From: CAMCTV01 sp964420985
Lineage (GTDB): Bacteria > Bacteroidota > Bacteroidia > Flavobacteriales_D > Sanyastnellaceae
DNA: 64,000 nucleotides
Direction: 5' to 3'
NCBI GenBank assembly: GCA_964420985.1
Contig: CAYQUT010000005.1
Span: 77,441-141,440 of the forward strand
Position 1 is the stretch's first letter; each line of letters opens with the position of its first letter. The position numbers and the translations under genes are program-made. Of the stretch, positions 33,945-43,495 are shown piece after piece. Under the pieces are notes generated by a model. The model did no database searches. It saw only the letters and a list, made by a program, of their open reading frames with translations, and was not told the origin of the DNA.

Positions 33945-36481
33945 TGGTCCTTTTTCTGCCCTTTGCTCTTTGATTTCATTTCAGGCTTTGGAGACATCAT
34001 TTGCTCCTTCGGGGTTTGGGGTGTTGACTTGGATTTTTCTAGTTGCTGCTGAAATTCACGCATAGAAACCTCAGTAAATACATCATAACCTTTGCCTGAA
34101 AGAAGAACATAATTTTTACCGTTTTCTTTTTTCCATTGAGAGCCCATTTGCCCCTTGAAAAACTTTCCTTTCCATTGAACGGGCAAATCTATTTGCACCC
34201 AATTGGTATCATTGGGGCTGAGATCTTTTTTGTCAAATACCACAATAACCACATCTCCAAAATACTGACGCATGTAGGCGAAAGTTTGTCCGCTATTCAA
34301 AAGGATTTCAGTCTCTCCATACATCAAGGCCATTGACTTCTTGCGCAAAGTGGTCAATCGAGATACACTTGCCTTTAATTTGCGTTGATCAATGGTTAAG
34401 TTATCAAAGGTCATTAATCGTCTGTTATCCGGATCATTTCCACCTGGCATGGCAATTTCATCTCCATAATATATACAAGGAACACCCGGAGAAGTCATGA
34501 TAAAAGCCATCAGCTGCTCCATTTTTCTGAAGCCAGCTGAACCTTGATTTTTAATTTCTCTGGTCCATCCAGCCAACTTAGCATCTTCGTCAAATTTCAA
34601 ACTTCCATCTGCGTAAGAAGCAAATCTTCCTCGATCTTGATTCCCTGTTATGGTTCCCATACTGTGGTGTGAACCATAATAACGAAGAGATTCCATCATG
34701 ACTTGCTCAAGATTTTTAAAATCCGTTTCATTCTTGGCAAAGGCGTCCACCATTGCGTCATACAAATTGAAATCAAACTGGGCGTTCAACAATCCCGACC
34801 CCAAATACGATTGTATCAAAGAAGGACTACCATAGGTTTCTCCAATTTGAAATAGTGGAACTGTAGGTTTCTCCTTTTTTATTTTATAGGTCAACTCTCT
34901 CCAAAATTCAGTGTGAATGTGTTTGGTGGCATCATGTCTAAAACCATCAATGGGAAATTTCTTTACCCAATACAAAGCCGAATCTGAAAGGGCTTTCACC
35001 ACTTCAGGCTTCGAAAAATCAAAAGTCGGCAAAAAGGTATCAAACCATGTTGTCAAACGGTGATCATCCCAGCGCTCGGTGTTCATGCTGCCGTCTGGCA
35101 GATACAACGGCGTTGTCCATCCTTTTTTACTTTTTACCAGTGGATGATCTTGATGCACATGATGTGCAACATAATCCACAATCAAATTCATCTCTTTGTT
35201 GTGAGCATGATTGATGAGGTTGGTAAACTCTTCCTCCGTTCCAAAACGCTTATCGATTTTGGTCAAAGCCAGAGGCCAATAACCATGATAAGCTGAAAAC
35301 TTACTTCTGGTTCCTTTGTCCCACAATCCCCAAGCACCTTCCACATTTTTGCAAATTGGTGAGATCCACAAAGTGTTTATCCCCAATTGAGAAAAATAAT
35401 TCTGGTTTATCTTTTGAGAAATTCCAACCAAGTCACCCCCCACTGTATTGGCTTTAGGCAAAATGGCAGGGTCATTTGTTGGATAATTATTGGCTGTGGT
35501 TCCATCAAAGAAACGATCCACCATCATAAAATACATGATCTGTCCCCTAGGATCTTGACGTGGCAAAAACTGTGGTGTCATCACAGGTGAACCATCCATA
35601 AATGGAACCATCAAATCATTGATCAGTTGCCCATTGGATTCTGCGTAAACGCGCAAATAACCCGACCACATCGTTTTGGGCAAGGCAATGATGAATTTAC
35701 CATTTTCAACAATCCCCTCTCCCCCTTTTTTGTTATTCAAATAATAAACAAAACGGTCTACTTTGCCCTCTGCCAACAAATGCAAAGTGCTTCCTTCCAT
35801 CATAAAGGTTCTGATTTTGGCAGATGATTTAGCATTTCCGACTACCCAAACGCTATTCTTTCCGCCAAGACCATTGTCTTTTTGATTAGGGTTATTGGCA
35901 TCCAACTTCTCTTCTCCATCCTCCCAAATTCTGTATGGATATTCACCGTTCTCCACTTCCATCATCAACTTCCACACTCCATTTTTGTCCTTTTGCAATG
36001 GTGTAGATGACTTGTTCCATCCATTGAGACTTCCTGCCCAATTCACATTGGATACTTTGTCAGAAGATGCTTTGTATTCAAATACAACTTTGTTTTTGTT
36101 GGATTTGAAAACGGGAATATTCAATTCTTCACCATTAACCATTAAAGTCAACTCATGCAATGCCCCACCTTTGGGCGCTGGAAGAGTAATTACCCTGTCT
36201 TTGATTGGAACAGGGGTGCCGTCAAATGTAACTTGACGAACCAATGTATAATCCACAACAAAATCACGCAAGTCAATTTTGTTGTCGTCAAGATTCAATC
36301 GGATGGGCCCCAACGGTTCCATTTGTGGATCCATCTTTACCCTTTGTCCCTTGTTGACTGGATTTTTTGCCGTTTCCGGCGCTTGCGTTCCATCCATACG
36401 CGTATTGATGCCATCGCTCTGACCTTGCGATCCAATCGAAAACATCAAGCATGTTAAACCCAATATCAAAATTTTCTTCAT
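33941..36481 (-). CDS. Secreted alpha-amylase family glycoside hydrolase (GH13)
   Basis: The 846-residue precursor has a signal peptide (ILILGLTCLMFSIGSQGQ), a proline/glycine-rich lead, a CBM48-like starch-binding domain (around WAGSLNGWNKSSTPLQKD), and a GH13 barrel. The conserved regions are VDYVAHHVH (I), DGFRHDATKHI with the nucleophile Asp (II), FQIGETYG with the acid Glu (III) and ITGNQDRGR (IV). Region IV has NQD rather than NHD; the three acidic residues are kept. It should cut alpha-glucans such as starch or pullulan in the periplasm or outside. The C-terminus is Lys/Pro/Gln-rich without a sorting domain. No SusCD pair is nearby. Confidence 0.9.
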   Translation of the reverse strand: MKKILILGLTCLMFSIGSQGQSDGINTRMDGTQAPETAKNPVNKGQRVKMDPQMEPLGPIRLNLDDNKIDLRDFVVDYTLVRQVTFDGTPVPIKDRVITLPAPKGGALHELTLMVNGEELNIPVFKSNKNKVVFEYKASSDKVSNVNWAGSLNGWNKSSTPLQKDKNGVWKLMMEVENGEYPYRIWEDGEEKLDANNPNQKDNGLGGKNSVWVVGNAKSSAKIRTFMMEGSTLHLLAEGKVDRFVYYLNNKKGGEGIVENGKFIIALPKTMWSGYLRVYAESNGQLINDLMVPFMDGSPVMTPQFLPRQDPRGQIMYFMMVDRFFDGTTANNYPTNDPAILPKANTVGGDLVGISQKINQNYFSQLGINTLWISPICKNVEGAWGLWDKGTRSKFSAYHGYWPLALTKIDKRFGTEEEFTNLINHAHNKEMNLIVDYVAHHVHQDHPLVKSKKGWTTPLYLPDGSMNTERWDDHRLTTWFDTFLPTFDFSKPEVVKALSDSALYWVKKFPIDGFRHDATKHIHTEFWRELTYKIKKEKPTVPLFQIGETYGSPSLIQSYLGSGLLNAQFDFNLYDAMVDAFAKNETDFKNLEQVMMESLRYYGSHHSMGTITGNQDRGRFASYADGSLKFDEDAKLAGWTREIKNQGSAGFRKMEQLMAFIMTSPGVPCIYYGDEIAMPGGNDPDNRRLMTFDNLTIDQRKLKASVSRLTTLRKKSMALMYGETEILLNSGQTFAYMRQYFGDVVIVVFDKKDLSPNDTNWVQIDLPVQWKGKFFKGQMGSQWKKENGKNYVLLSGKGYDVFTEVSMREFQQQLEKSKSTPQTPKEQMMSPKPEMKSKSKGQKKDQ

Positions 36482-36485
36482 ACCA

Positions 36486-37361
36486 TTATTTTTTCAGTTC
36501 CACTGCCTGCATGGTATTCATCAACAATGACGCAATTGTCATTGGACCCACTCCACCAGGAACAGGAGTAATAAAACTCGTTTTTTGAGACACTTGATCA
36601 AAATCGACATCACCCGCCAATTTGAAACCAGATTTCTTGGTTGCATCCGAAACACGCGTTATTCCCACATCAATCACAACAGCTCCTGTTTTAACCATGT
36701 CGGCGGTAACAAAATATGGTTTTCCAACTGCTGCAATGAGAATATCTGCCTGCTGGCATTCCTCAAGGATATTCTTTGATTTAGAATGCACCACTGTTAC
36801 CGTTGCATTGCCAAATGGATGATTGCGCTGCATCAAGAGCGACATGGGCATTCCAACTATATGAGAACGTCCAATGATCACACACTTCTTTCCTGATGTT
36901 TCAATATTGTAACGTGACAACAACTCAACGATTCCTGCTGGAGTAGCAGGCAGGTATGCGGGTAATCCCAATGCCATTCTACCAACATTTTCTGGATGAA
37001 ATCCATCAACATCTTTTTTAGGATCGACAGCGAGTAAAATAGCTGTTTCATCAATATGCTTGGGCAATGGGAGTTGAACAATGTAGCCATCAATTTCAAC
37101 ATCGTCATTGAGCGATTTAATTTTGCTCAGCAACTCCTCTTGCGTTGTATTTTCTGACAACTCAATCAAGGTAGAATCATATCCCAATTCAAGACATGAT
37201 TTTACTTTGCTTTGAACATACGTTTTACTCGCGCCATCATTACCCACAATAATTGCGGCAAGATGAGGAACCTTAAGGCCAGCTGCTTTGCGTTCATTGA
37301 CCCTAGCCTTTAACTCCGATTTGATGGTATTGGCAATCAACGAGCCGTTCAGCAATTCCAT
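36486..37361 (-). CDS. folD: Methylenetetrahydrofolate dehydrogenase/cyclohydrolase
   Basis: The 291-residue product is a full FolD: AAIIVGNDGASKTYVQSKVKSCLELGY with the catalytic Lys, GYIVQLPLPKHID, DGFHPENVGRM, PATPAGIVELL, and VIIGRSHIVGMPMSLLM for NADP. It converts methylene- to formyl-tetrahydrofolate for purine and formyl-Met synthesis. Only four bases separate it from guaB, and four from the amylase gene, so these are probably one operon. Confidence 0.97.
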   Translation of the reverse strand: MELLNGSLIANTIKSELKARVNERKAAGLKVPHLAAIIVGNDGASKTYVQSKVKSCLELGYDSTLIELSENTTQEELLSKIKSLNDDVEIDGYIVQLPLPKHIDETAILLAVDPKKDVDGFHPENVGRMALGLPAYLPATPAGIVELLSRYNIETSGKKCVIIGRSHIVGMPMSLLMQRNHPFGNATVTVVHSKSKNILEECQQADILIAAVGKPYFVTADMVKTGAVVIDVGITRVSDATKKSGFKLAGDVDFDQVSQKTSFITPVPGGVGPMTIASLLMNTMQAVELKK

Positions 37362-37365
37362 GGCC

Positions 37366-38841
37366 TTATTTTATGCTATAATTAGGAGCCTCTCGGGTGA
37401 TAAAGACATCATGGGGATGACTTTCTTTGATGCCAGAATGTGTAATTCTAACAAACTGTGCATTCTGAAGTGCATTCAAATCCTTGGCGCCACAATACCC
37501 CATTCCCGCTCTCAATCCTCCGATAACCTGATACATGACTTCTTGCACAGTACCCTTAAACGGAACACGGCCAGATATTCCTTCCGGCACCAACTTCTTG
37601 ATATCGTCCTCCGCATCTTGGAAGTATCGGTCCTTTGAACCATGTTGCATGGCTTCCAAAGAACCCATTCCTCTGTAGCTTTTGAAACGACGCCCCTCAT
37701 AAATGATGGTTTCGCCTGGTGACTCTTCTGTACCGGCTAACATGGATCCAACCATGATGGTAGAAGCCCCTGCTGCGATGGCCTTGGGGATGTCTCCAGT
37801 GAAACGAATACCTCCGTCGGCTATGATAGGAATACCTGAACCCTCTAGAGCCTCTGCAACGTTCATTACAGCTGTCAACTGAGGAACACCAACACCCGCG
37901 ATAACCCTTGTGGTGCATATACTACCCGGACCAATTCCTACTTTGACGGCATCCGCTCCCGCTTCAACCAAAGCCAAAGCAGCAGCTCCAGTAGCAATAT
38001 TACCAACAACGATATCAATCTTCTCTCCAAATGTTGCTTTTACTTTTTTCAGTGTTTCAATCACACCTTTTGAATGTCCATGGGCTGTATCAATCACCAC
38101 TGCATCAACACCCGCCTTTACCAAAGCCTCAACGCGCTCCATGGTATCGAAAGTAACTCCCACTGCAGCGGCAACACGCAATCTGCCCATGCCATCTTTG
38201 CATGCGTTGGGATATTGTTTTAACTTTAAAATATCCTTGTAGGTAATCAAACCCAATAGACGACCTGTCTCATCAACAACAGGCAATTTCTCAATTTTCT
38301 TTTCTTGTAAAATGCTCTCTGCCGCTTTCAAGTCTTTTGGTTTGTCCGTGGTAACAATGTGTTCCTTGGTCATGACTTGATCAATGGGCTTGGCCATTTC
38401 TTTTTCAAATCGCAAATCACGATTGGTCACGATACCTACCAATTTGCCCTCTTCATCCACAACTGGAATTCCGCCAATTCTATTTTCAGACATCATGGCC
38501 AAGGCATCACCCACAGTTGCTGTTTGAGACAACGTAATGGGATCTTGTATCATTCCGCTTTCAGAGCGCTTCACTTTACGAACTTCAGCAGCTTGAGCAG
38601 CAATAGTCATGTTTTTGTGAATCACACCAATCCCACCTTGACGCGCCATTGCAATGGCCATCTCTGATTCCGTAACAGTATCCATGGCTGCACTCACCAC
38701 AGGGGCGTACAACGGGATATTTCTCGAAAACTTTGAATGTGTTGAAACTTCACGGGGAAGAATCTCAGAAAAAGAGGGAATCAACAGCACGTCGTCGTAG
38801 GTTAAACCTTCGCCAACTACTTTGTTTGAAAATTTGGACAT
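37366..38841 (-). CDS. guaB: Inosine-5'-monophosphate dehydrogenase
   Basis: The product of about 491 residues shows LTYDDVLLIPSFSEILPREV at the start, two CBS domains in the middle of the first half (TVGDALAMMSENRIGGIPVVDEEGKLVGIVTNRD and the repeat LQEKKIEKLPVVDE), and the catalytic loop VGIGPGSICTTRVIAGVG with the active Cys, then GADGGIR-like IIADGGIRFTGD and YRGMGSLEAM. It oxidises IMP to XMP, the first step to GMP. The TTG two codons earlier is ignored in favour of ATG. A TATATTTG box lies at 38881-38874 on its strand. Confidence 0.97.
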   Translation of the reverse strand: MSKFSNKVVGEGLTYDDVLLIPSFSEILPREVSTHSKFSRNIPLYAPVVSAAMDTVTESEMAIAMARQGGIGVIHKNMTIAAQAAEVRKVKRSESGMIQDPITLSQTATVGDALAMMSENRIGGIPVVDEEGKLVGIVTNRDLRFEKEMAKPIDQVMTKEHIVTTDKPKDLKAAESILQEKKIEKLPVVDETGRLLGLITYKDILKLKQYPNACKDGMGRLRVAAAVGVTFDTMERVEALVKAGVDAVVIDTAHGHSKGVIETLKKVKATFGEKIDIVVGNIATGAAALALVEAGADAVKVGIGPGSICTTRVIAGVGVPQLTAVMNVAEALEGSGIPIIADGGIRFTGDIPKAIAAGASTIMVGSMLAGTEESPGETIIYEGRRFKSYRGMGSLEAMQHGSKDRYFQDAEDDIKKLVPEGISGRVPFKGTVQEVMYQVIGGLRAGMGYCGAKDLNALQNAQFVRITHSGIKESHPHDVFITREAPNYSIK

Positions 38842-38900
38842 GTGCAATGAATTTACAGAAAAATAAATTCGTGCAAATATAACAAATTTATCCTTTGAAT

Positions 38901-39962
38901 TTACCTTGGATCGACAACTGCAGATGTACCTATTCCTGATGCGTAATTCGCGATGGTGCTCCAGTTGGATGCATTGACCTTGCTCATTATTCCTTCACTT
39001 GTAAAATCGGGTGTGCTGGTAATCCAGACATTTCCATCATTATCCGCATCTACTGTATAGGCATCTCCGGTCCAACATCCGTTGCACAGTTCATTTCCTT
39101 GTCCATCATAAACATCTATCCCTTGGTTGGCCAAATACAACTCACTTCTCGTCTTTGACCAGGCAATGCTTCTGGGATGCTCACCATTTGCGGGCAATTC
39201 CAAATAAGTATAATCGTAACTTACTGCATCTATCCAGTATATGGCGGCAGCAGTATGTCCTGTAACATTCCAATTGGCGTCATACAAAACCTCACCTGAA
39301 CATAGCACCATCATCTTTCCGGTTGCTTCATCCCACTCAATGTCCAATGGTCTATCATGTACCGTTATATTTTGAACAGATGTAAAAGATGACAAATCCA
39401 AAATTGTCAACGTGTTGTCTACTGACCACCCACCACTATTCAACACCCACAGTTGACCATTGTTCTCCATCAATCGTTCTGGACCTTGTCCAACATTGAT
39501 CTCTCCAATCAAATCACCGGTGCTCGTATTGTATTTACCTACTTTTCCTCCCAATGCTCCCTGAGCGATGTAAATGAAATTGCCCACAATTACCGCATCA
39601 CGAGGGTAATCCAAATCAGCAATGACACGAATAACTTTCATATCCGATGTATTCATGATCACCACTTGGTTGCTACCGTTGACAACAGCAACGGCCAAAT
39701 CTCCAAATACATTGACCCGTTGAAGAACATCTCCTAGTCCCGTTCCGTTGGATTGTTTAAAAGCATCTTTGGCTATTCTGCCATCCGAGGTTATGACATC
39801 AATGCTTCCATTATTTCCGTTAAAAGCTCCTTCGTTGACCCACCATAACCCATCGCGCAAATCGTAGGGCATGGCCGTTGCTCCATCCTGAGATGAGTCG
39901 TCAGGCTTGCATGAAGTGGTCAACATGGCTACAGCCATTAAGATGTAAAGTAAATTTTTCAT
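38901..39962 (-). CDS. BtuG-like cobalamin-binding surface lipoprotein (beta-propeller)
   Basis: The 353-residue precursor has a lipobox (ILMAVAMLTTSCK, Cys near residue 18). The mature part is a seven-bladed YncE-like propeller with DUF5074-type sequence (LWWVNEGAFNGNNGSIDVI, then DYPRDAVIVGNFIYIAQG and GQGPERLMENNGQLWVLNSG). It overlaps the TonB receptor gene by four bases, and both are behind a cobalamin riboswitch. In Bacteroides the surface propeller BtuG binds vitamin B12 and passes it to BtuB; this is the likely role here. Only fold and context support it; binding residues cannot be read off. Confidence 0.8.
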   Translation of the reverse strand: MKNLLYILMAVAMLTTSCKPDDSSQDGATAMPYDLRDGLWWVNEGAFNGNNGSIDVITSDGRIAKDAFKQSNGTGLGDVLQRVNVFGDLAVAVVNGSNQVVIMNTSDMKVIRVIADLDYPRDAVIVGNFIYIAQGALGGKVGKYNTSTGDLIGEINVGQGPERLMENNGQLWVLNSGGWSVDNTLTILDLSSFTSVQNITVHDRPLDIEWDEATGKMMVLCSGEVLYDANWNVTGHTAAAIYWIDAVSYDYTYLELPANGEHPRSIAWSKTRSELYLANQGIDVYDGQGNELCNGCWTGDAYTVDADNDGNVWITSTPDFTSEGIMSKVNASNWSTIANYASGIGTSAVVDPR

Positions 39963-41941
39963 TTTATCTGTATATTAATTTGACATTTATAAACTCTTCC
40001 TGGTAATGCATATCCCCTCATCTCTTGATACTGAGCATCAAGTACATTGTCTATGCCTACGGACCATTGAATTCCTGAATGGGATGAATACCTTCCAAGA
40101 GAAATATCTAATAGTGAATAGTTGGGCAGTGATGAACCGATTTGATTCGATTCATCCGTGTATCTTAAACCGGTCCATTTGTAATTCACTTGAGCAAAAA
40201 ATTTGGTTTTGCTCATCCACATGCATTCCATTCCCCATTTCCATCGGGGGGTGTATGGCAATTGAGTCCGACTTTGGGCATCTGAATTATTCAGATCATT
40301 TTGCAATGTGACATTATTCATTTGTCCAAAAACCCTGGTTTTCACAACACTTTGAACAATCGGCAAACTCCATTTTACATTTCCATTTAAAGATTGCGCC
40401 AAAACGTAACTTAGATTGATTGGAGACCAAATTCCGTTGGAGGAGGGCACCCATTGAATCCAATCATTGACCCATCGTTGGTTGTATTCTATATCAAAAG
40501 TAAATTTAGATTGAAAATCCTTATCTGGTCTAAGCATCCACTCTGCAAAAGTCCTGATGCCTTTGGCCGATTCTTGCATCAATTCAGGATTGCCAGATCC
40601 TGGCCAATACAACTCATTGAAATCAGGCATGCGTTGATGAAAAAAAATAGCCATTTGGACCCGTAAATAATACTTCTGTACATCGGGATTGGTATTTCCT
40701 CTCACCCACTCAATGGTGGCTTCATGCTGATCATTGGAACGCTCTCCCCAGTATTGCCTGTCCGCCACCAAATAAAAATTCCATCGCTCCCCCAACCATC
40801 TAGATTCAGATAGCAACTGTGGTATCTGCTGCCGAATAGCGGGGTTGAAGTCATACCCCACTTGAACCAATCTGTGATTCAATTTAATATTTTGCCAATA
40901 TCTTCTGAACCTGTATTGCAGCAAACCTGAGAACCAATGCTGTTGAATCAATGTTCTATTCCTACTCCATCCATTTACACCTTCAAATTGATAATTCACC
41001 CGATATTGCTGATTGTCCAACGTGCCGACATAATTCACAGCCCAAGTGCGAAGAATCTTTTCACTTTTCGTTTTGTGTTCCAATCCTACTTGCCACCTGT
41101 GAATGTCATCGTCTTGCTCTTGCAAATACTTGCCATCTTGGCCCATTGTATTGGGAAGTTCTGCATTGCGCCGCACAATCCAATATTGACCCGATAAGTG
41201 ATTCTGTCCCCATTCAAAATTTGTCTTATACAACAAACCGTATTGAGAGACATCATTATTGGATTGCTCTATTTCTCTTGATCCCAACAAATCCCTCCAC
41301 TGATAAGAAAATTCATTGAGAAAATGACCTTGAATCCATTTCAATTGATTGAACCATCTCTTTTTTTCATCCACTAACTTATGCTGATTTATTTCTCCAC
41401 CACTCGATTGATTGCGAAGAGAATTCATATCCATCCAAAAGCTCACCAAGGGCGATTGTTCACTTTGGTATTGATTGAGATTGATATTTCCACCGAAACC
41501 AGCGTATCCACCATTATCGATAGACTTAGATGACCCGATGGAAAGTTGATCGAAAAAATAAGCAGGGACCAACGAAAAATCCGTTTGTCCCAGTGTAAGA
41601 GAATTGAGAGAAACACCCTTCCAAGACAATTGGGTATGATCAGGACTTAATCCGTTCATGCGTACCAAACAAGCAGTGCCTTGAGGCCCGTATTGATATA
41701 CATTCACATGACCCATTTTGGAAAGAGCTCTTCCCAAATCCATGCTCCTGTTCAAGGTGAAAAACATAGAATCCATTGCACCACTCAAACGGTGAAAAGG
41801 CTGAATGTATCGCACTTCAATTTTCTCTAGCGGAACATTAAAATAATACCTGGGCAAAGAATCCTCGTCTCCGATTGCAAGCAATTCGACAGTGGAACAA
41901 AAAGTTCCCAAAAACAATATGCATGCGAGCCAATGCTTCAT
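39959..41941 (-). CDS. TonB-dependent receptor, BtuB-like
   Basis: The 660-residue precursor has a signal peptide (ACILFLGTFCSTVELLA). A plug domain follows: LGRALSKMGHVNVYQYGPQGTACLVRMNGLSPDHTQLSWKGV, with the typical strand order, and then a 22-strand barrel ending in an aromatic-poor C-terminus (NIQIK). There is no carboxypeptidase-like extension, so it is of BtuB or siderophore type rather than SusC. The cobalamin riboswitch in its leader and the BtuG-like gene behind it point to vitamin B12 or cobinamide uptake. TonB itself is elsewhere. Confidence 0.88.
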   Translation of the reverse strand: MKHWLACILFLGTFCSTVELLAIGDEDSLPRYYFNVPLEKIEVRYIQPFHRLSGAMDSMFFTLNRSMDLGRALSKMGHVNVYQYGPQGTACLVRMNGLSPDHTQLSWKGVSLNSLTLGQTDFSLVPAYFFDQLSIGSSKSIDNGGYAGFGGNINLNQYQSEQSPLVSFWMDMNSLRNQSSGGEINQHKLVDEKKRWFNQLKWIQGHFLNEFSYQWRDLLGSREIEQSNNDVSQYGLLYKTNFEWGQNHLSGQYWIVRRNAELPNTMGQDGKYLQEQDDDIHRWQVGLEHKTKSEKILRTWAVNYVGTLDNQQYRVNYQFEGVNGWSRNRTLIQQHWFSGLLQYRFRRYWQNIKLNHRLVQVGYDFNPAIRQQIPQLLSESRWLGERWNFYLVADRQYWGERSNDQHEATIEWVRGNTNPDVQKYYLRVQMAIFFHQRMPDFNELYWPGSGNPELMQESAKGIRTFAEWMLRPDKDFQSKFTFDIEYNQRWVNDWIQWVPSSNGIWSPINLSYVLAQSLNGNVKWSLPIVQSVVKTRVFGQMNNVTLQNDLNNSDAQSRTQLPYTPRWKWGMECMWMSKTKFFAQVNYKWTGLRYTDESNQIGSSLPNYSLLDISLGRYSSHSGIQWSVGIDNVLDAQYQEMRGYALPGRVYKCQINIQIK

Positions 41942-41984
41942 ATCTCTTTAAGCCTTTTCCCGGGCTTATTGAAAAAATAACACA

Positions 41985-42150
41985 CTTGGCAGGTCTTCTG
42001 ACTTCACCCCTTCATTCAATGGGCCTTCCCAATTTCTCAGTGGCCTTAGATATTGAACTTCCTTGTTTAAGGGAGGTTTACAGCTGCGGGTACAGTTGGA
42101 GTCTTTCACTCCATTCCCTCTTCGTTTTGTTCTTCAACAAAAACCAAATG
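41985..42150 (-). ncRNA. Cobalamin (B12) riboswitch
   Basis: Read on the minus strand, the region holds the ordered core of the cobalamin aptamer: GGGAATGGAGTGAAAGACTCC, then AACTGTACCCGCAGCTGTAA, GCCACTG, TTGGGAAGG and the 3' block GAAGTCAGAAGACCTGCC. It ends 45 bases before the btuB-like ATG. The DNA between holds AAGCC/GGCTT arms (41967-41950) close to the ribosome site, a plausible expression platform that would hide it when B12 is bound. It would switch off B12 uptake when the cell has enough. Confidence 0.93.
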
Positions 42151-42209
42151 CGATGCGAATATAGCGCAATCCTCCAATAATCGTATTTTAGCTGAATAAA
42201 TAATTGACA

Positions 42210-43232
42210 ATGAAAAAAGCTATTCTATTTTCCATATTCATCATTCAAAGTGTTTTTATGATGTCTCAAAAGACAACGCTAACAGGATCCAATGTAAACA
42301 TCACCGTTATTACCCTTGACTATACGACGAGCAAAACGTCATTCAGGAAATTTATTGCAGAGAATAATATCAATATCAATTCTCAAGATGAATCCAAGAC
42401 GAGCATTACCGCCACCTTTGATGCCAACAAAGAAGTATACGTTCAAATGCGAACATTGATTAATACGTGGGGTTACATCAGCAACGATGACATTAATACA
42501 ACAGGCTACCAATTGGAATTGGATGAAATTGATTTGGAAATTGAGTTTATGACTCAGAAAAAAAATTCATTTGAGCAAATTTTACAGCAACATGAAATGA
42601 AATCAGCCCAATACGAATCGTTGTGGAGAGAAAAGCAAGGGTTAGAGGATAGAATTTTTAATTTGAAAAAAAGAAAAACGGTTTTGGAGAAGAATGCCCT
42701 ACCCTATCGCATTACGATTACCATTATGGAAGAAATGACGAGCCCCGTGGAGAGCCGAGTTACTTTCGTCAATATGCCTGGGGTTGAATACAGCTACCTT
42801 AAAATTGAAAATCCAAATGACACTGTTTCTTCAGCCTATTATCAGGGTTACTTTTTAAAATACCTCTTCACAAAGGGGAAGAGTTACGCTTCAGTAGGGG
42901 TTTACCAATCCACTCAGAAACCCGTGGGAGATTCTACCATTTTTTCTGAGTTGTTTGTCATGAATTTTGGACAAGATTTCTACTCGCGTCACTTTGGAAG
43001 AGGTTCCAACAAATTTGGCAATCTTTATTCAGGCTACACCGTAGGTTATATAGCTGCTAGCAATGAGGTTCGTTCACAAGATATTTTTTACGTATCCCCT
43101 TCAGTTGGTTTGGAGCTATTCAAGAACAAATACATCTTGTGGGATACAAAAGTCAACTATTTGATTCCATTCAGTTACCAGAGGAATTTGAGAGGATTTG
43201 GACTCAACACCTCCATTAACTTTGTATTCTAA
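42210..43232 (+). CDS. Secreted DUF4349-like protein with C-terminal beta-barrel
   Basis: The 340-residue precursor has a signal peptide (AILFSIFIIQSVFMMSQ). The first half is DUF4349-like: NVNITVITLDYTTSKTSFRKFIAENNI, RTLINTWGYISNDD, and a coiled coil at about residues 110-165. The second half is a run of amphipathic strands ending in a final Phe (LNTSINFVF), as in outer membrane barrels. DUF4349 proteins are usually inner-membrane or lipoprotein forms, so a barrel fusion is unusual. It diverges from the B12 genes. The ATG at 42210 is preferred over the TTG at 42204. Confidence 0.7.
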   Translation: MKKAILFSIFIIQSVFMMSQKTTLTGSNVNITVITLDYTTSKTSFRKFIAENNININSQDESKTSITATFDANKEVYVQMRTLINTWGYISNDDINTTGYQLELDEIDLEIEFMTQKKNSFEQILQQHEMKSAQYESLWREKQGLEDRIFNLKKRKTVLEKNALPYRITITIMEEMTSPVESRVTFVNMPGVEYSYLKIENPNDTVSSAYYQGYFLKYLFTKGKSYASVGVYQSTQKPVGDSTIFSELFVMNFGQDFYSRHFGRGSNKFGNLYSGYTVGYIAASNEVRSQDIFYVSPSVGLELFKNKYILWDTKVNYLIPFSYQRNLRGFGLNTSINFVF

Positions 43233-43290
43233 TATTTCTTAGACAATAAATCCATTTCCTATGCGTTCATCTAAAAAATAAAAAACGCTT

Positions 43291-43431
43291 ATGGCAGATT
43301 CTACTCTCGTTGTTTCAAAAATCAATCATCAACCTTCATCTGAAACCATTGAAAATATCTTGGCTTATTCAGCCGGATTAAAAGTGATGCAGACCAAGGA
43401 AGGAAACGTTTTTTGTGAACTAATGAATTGA
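43291..43431 (+). CDS. Short ORF of 46 residues, unknown function
   Basis: The ORF starts at the ATG at 43291 (M-A-D-S-T-L-V-V-S-K) and ends with F-C-E-L-M-N and TGA at 43429-43431. The sequence (INHQPSSETIENILAYSAGL, then VMQTKEGNVFCELMN) reads as a helix plus a hairpin, and looks like a real small protein rather than noise. It is followed directly by a strong terminator at 43450-43478. No family assigned. It may be a conserved small protein of this clade. Confidence 0.55.
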   Translation: MADSTLVVSKINHQPSSETIENILAYSAGLKVMQTKEGNVFCELMN

Positions 43432-43449
43432 TTTGTTCAATCCAACAAC

Positions 43450-43478
43450 AAAAAGGGCCGCATGATGCGGCCCTTTTC
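43450..43478. terminator. Bidirectional terminator between the short ORF and sucD
   Basis: GGGCCGCAT (43455-43463) pairs with ATGCGGCCC (43465-43473 region, tight loop), flanked by AAAAA on the left and TTTT on the right. It is a strong stem with T-tracts on both strands, ending the plus-strand ORF and the minus-strand sucD. Confidence 0.85.
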
Positions 43479-43495
43479 CTTTTACCAATATTTAT

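Noticed and set aside
38874..38881. TATATTTG box before guaB as a full promoter
   Set aside because: No TTTG-type -33 box lies at a suitable distance, so only the single box is mentioned under guaB.
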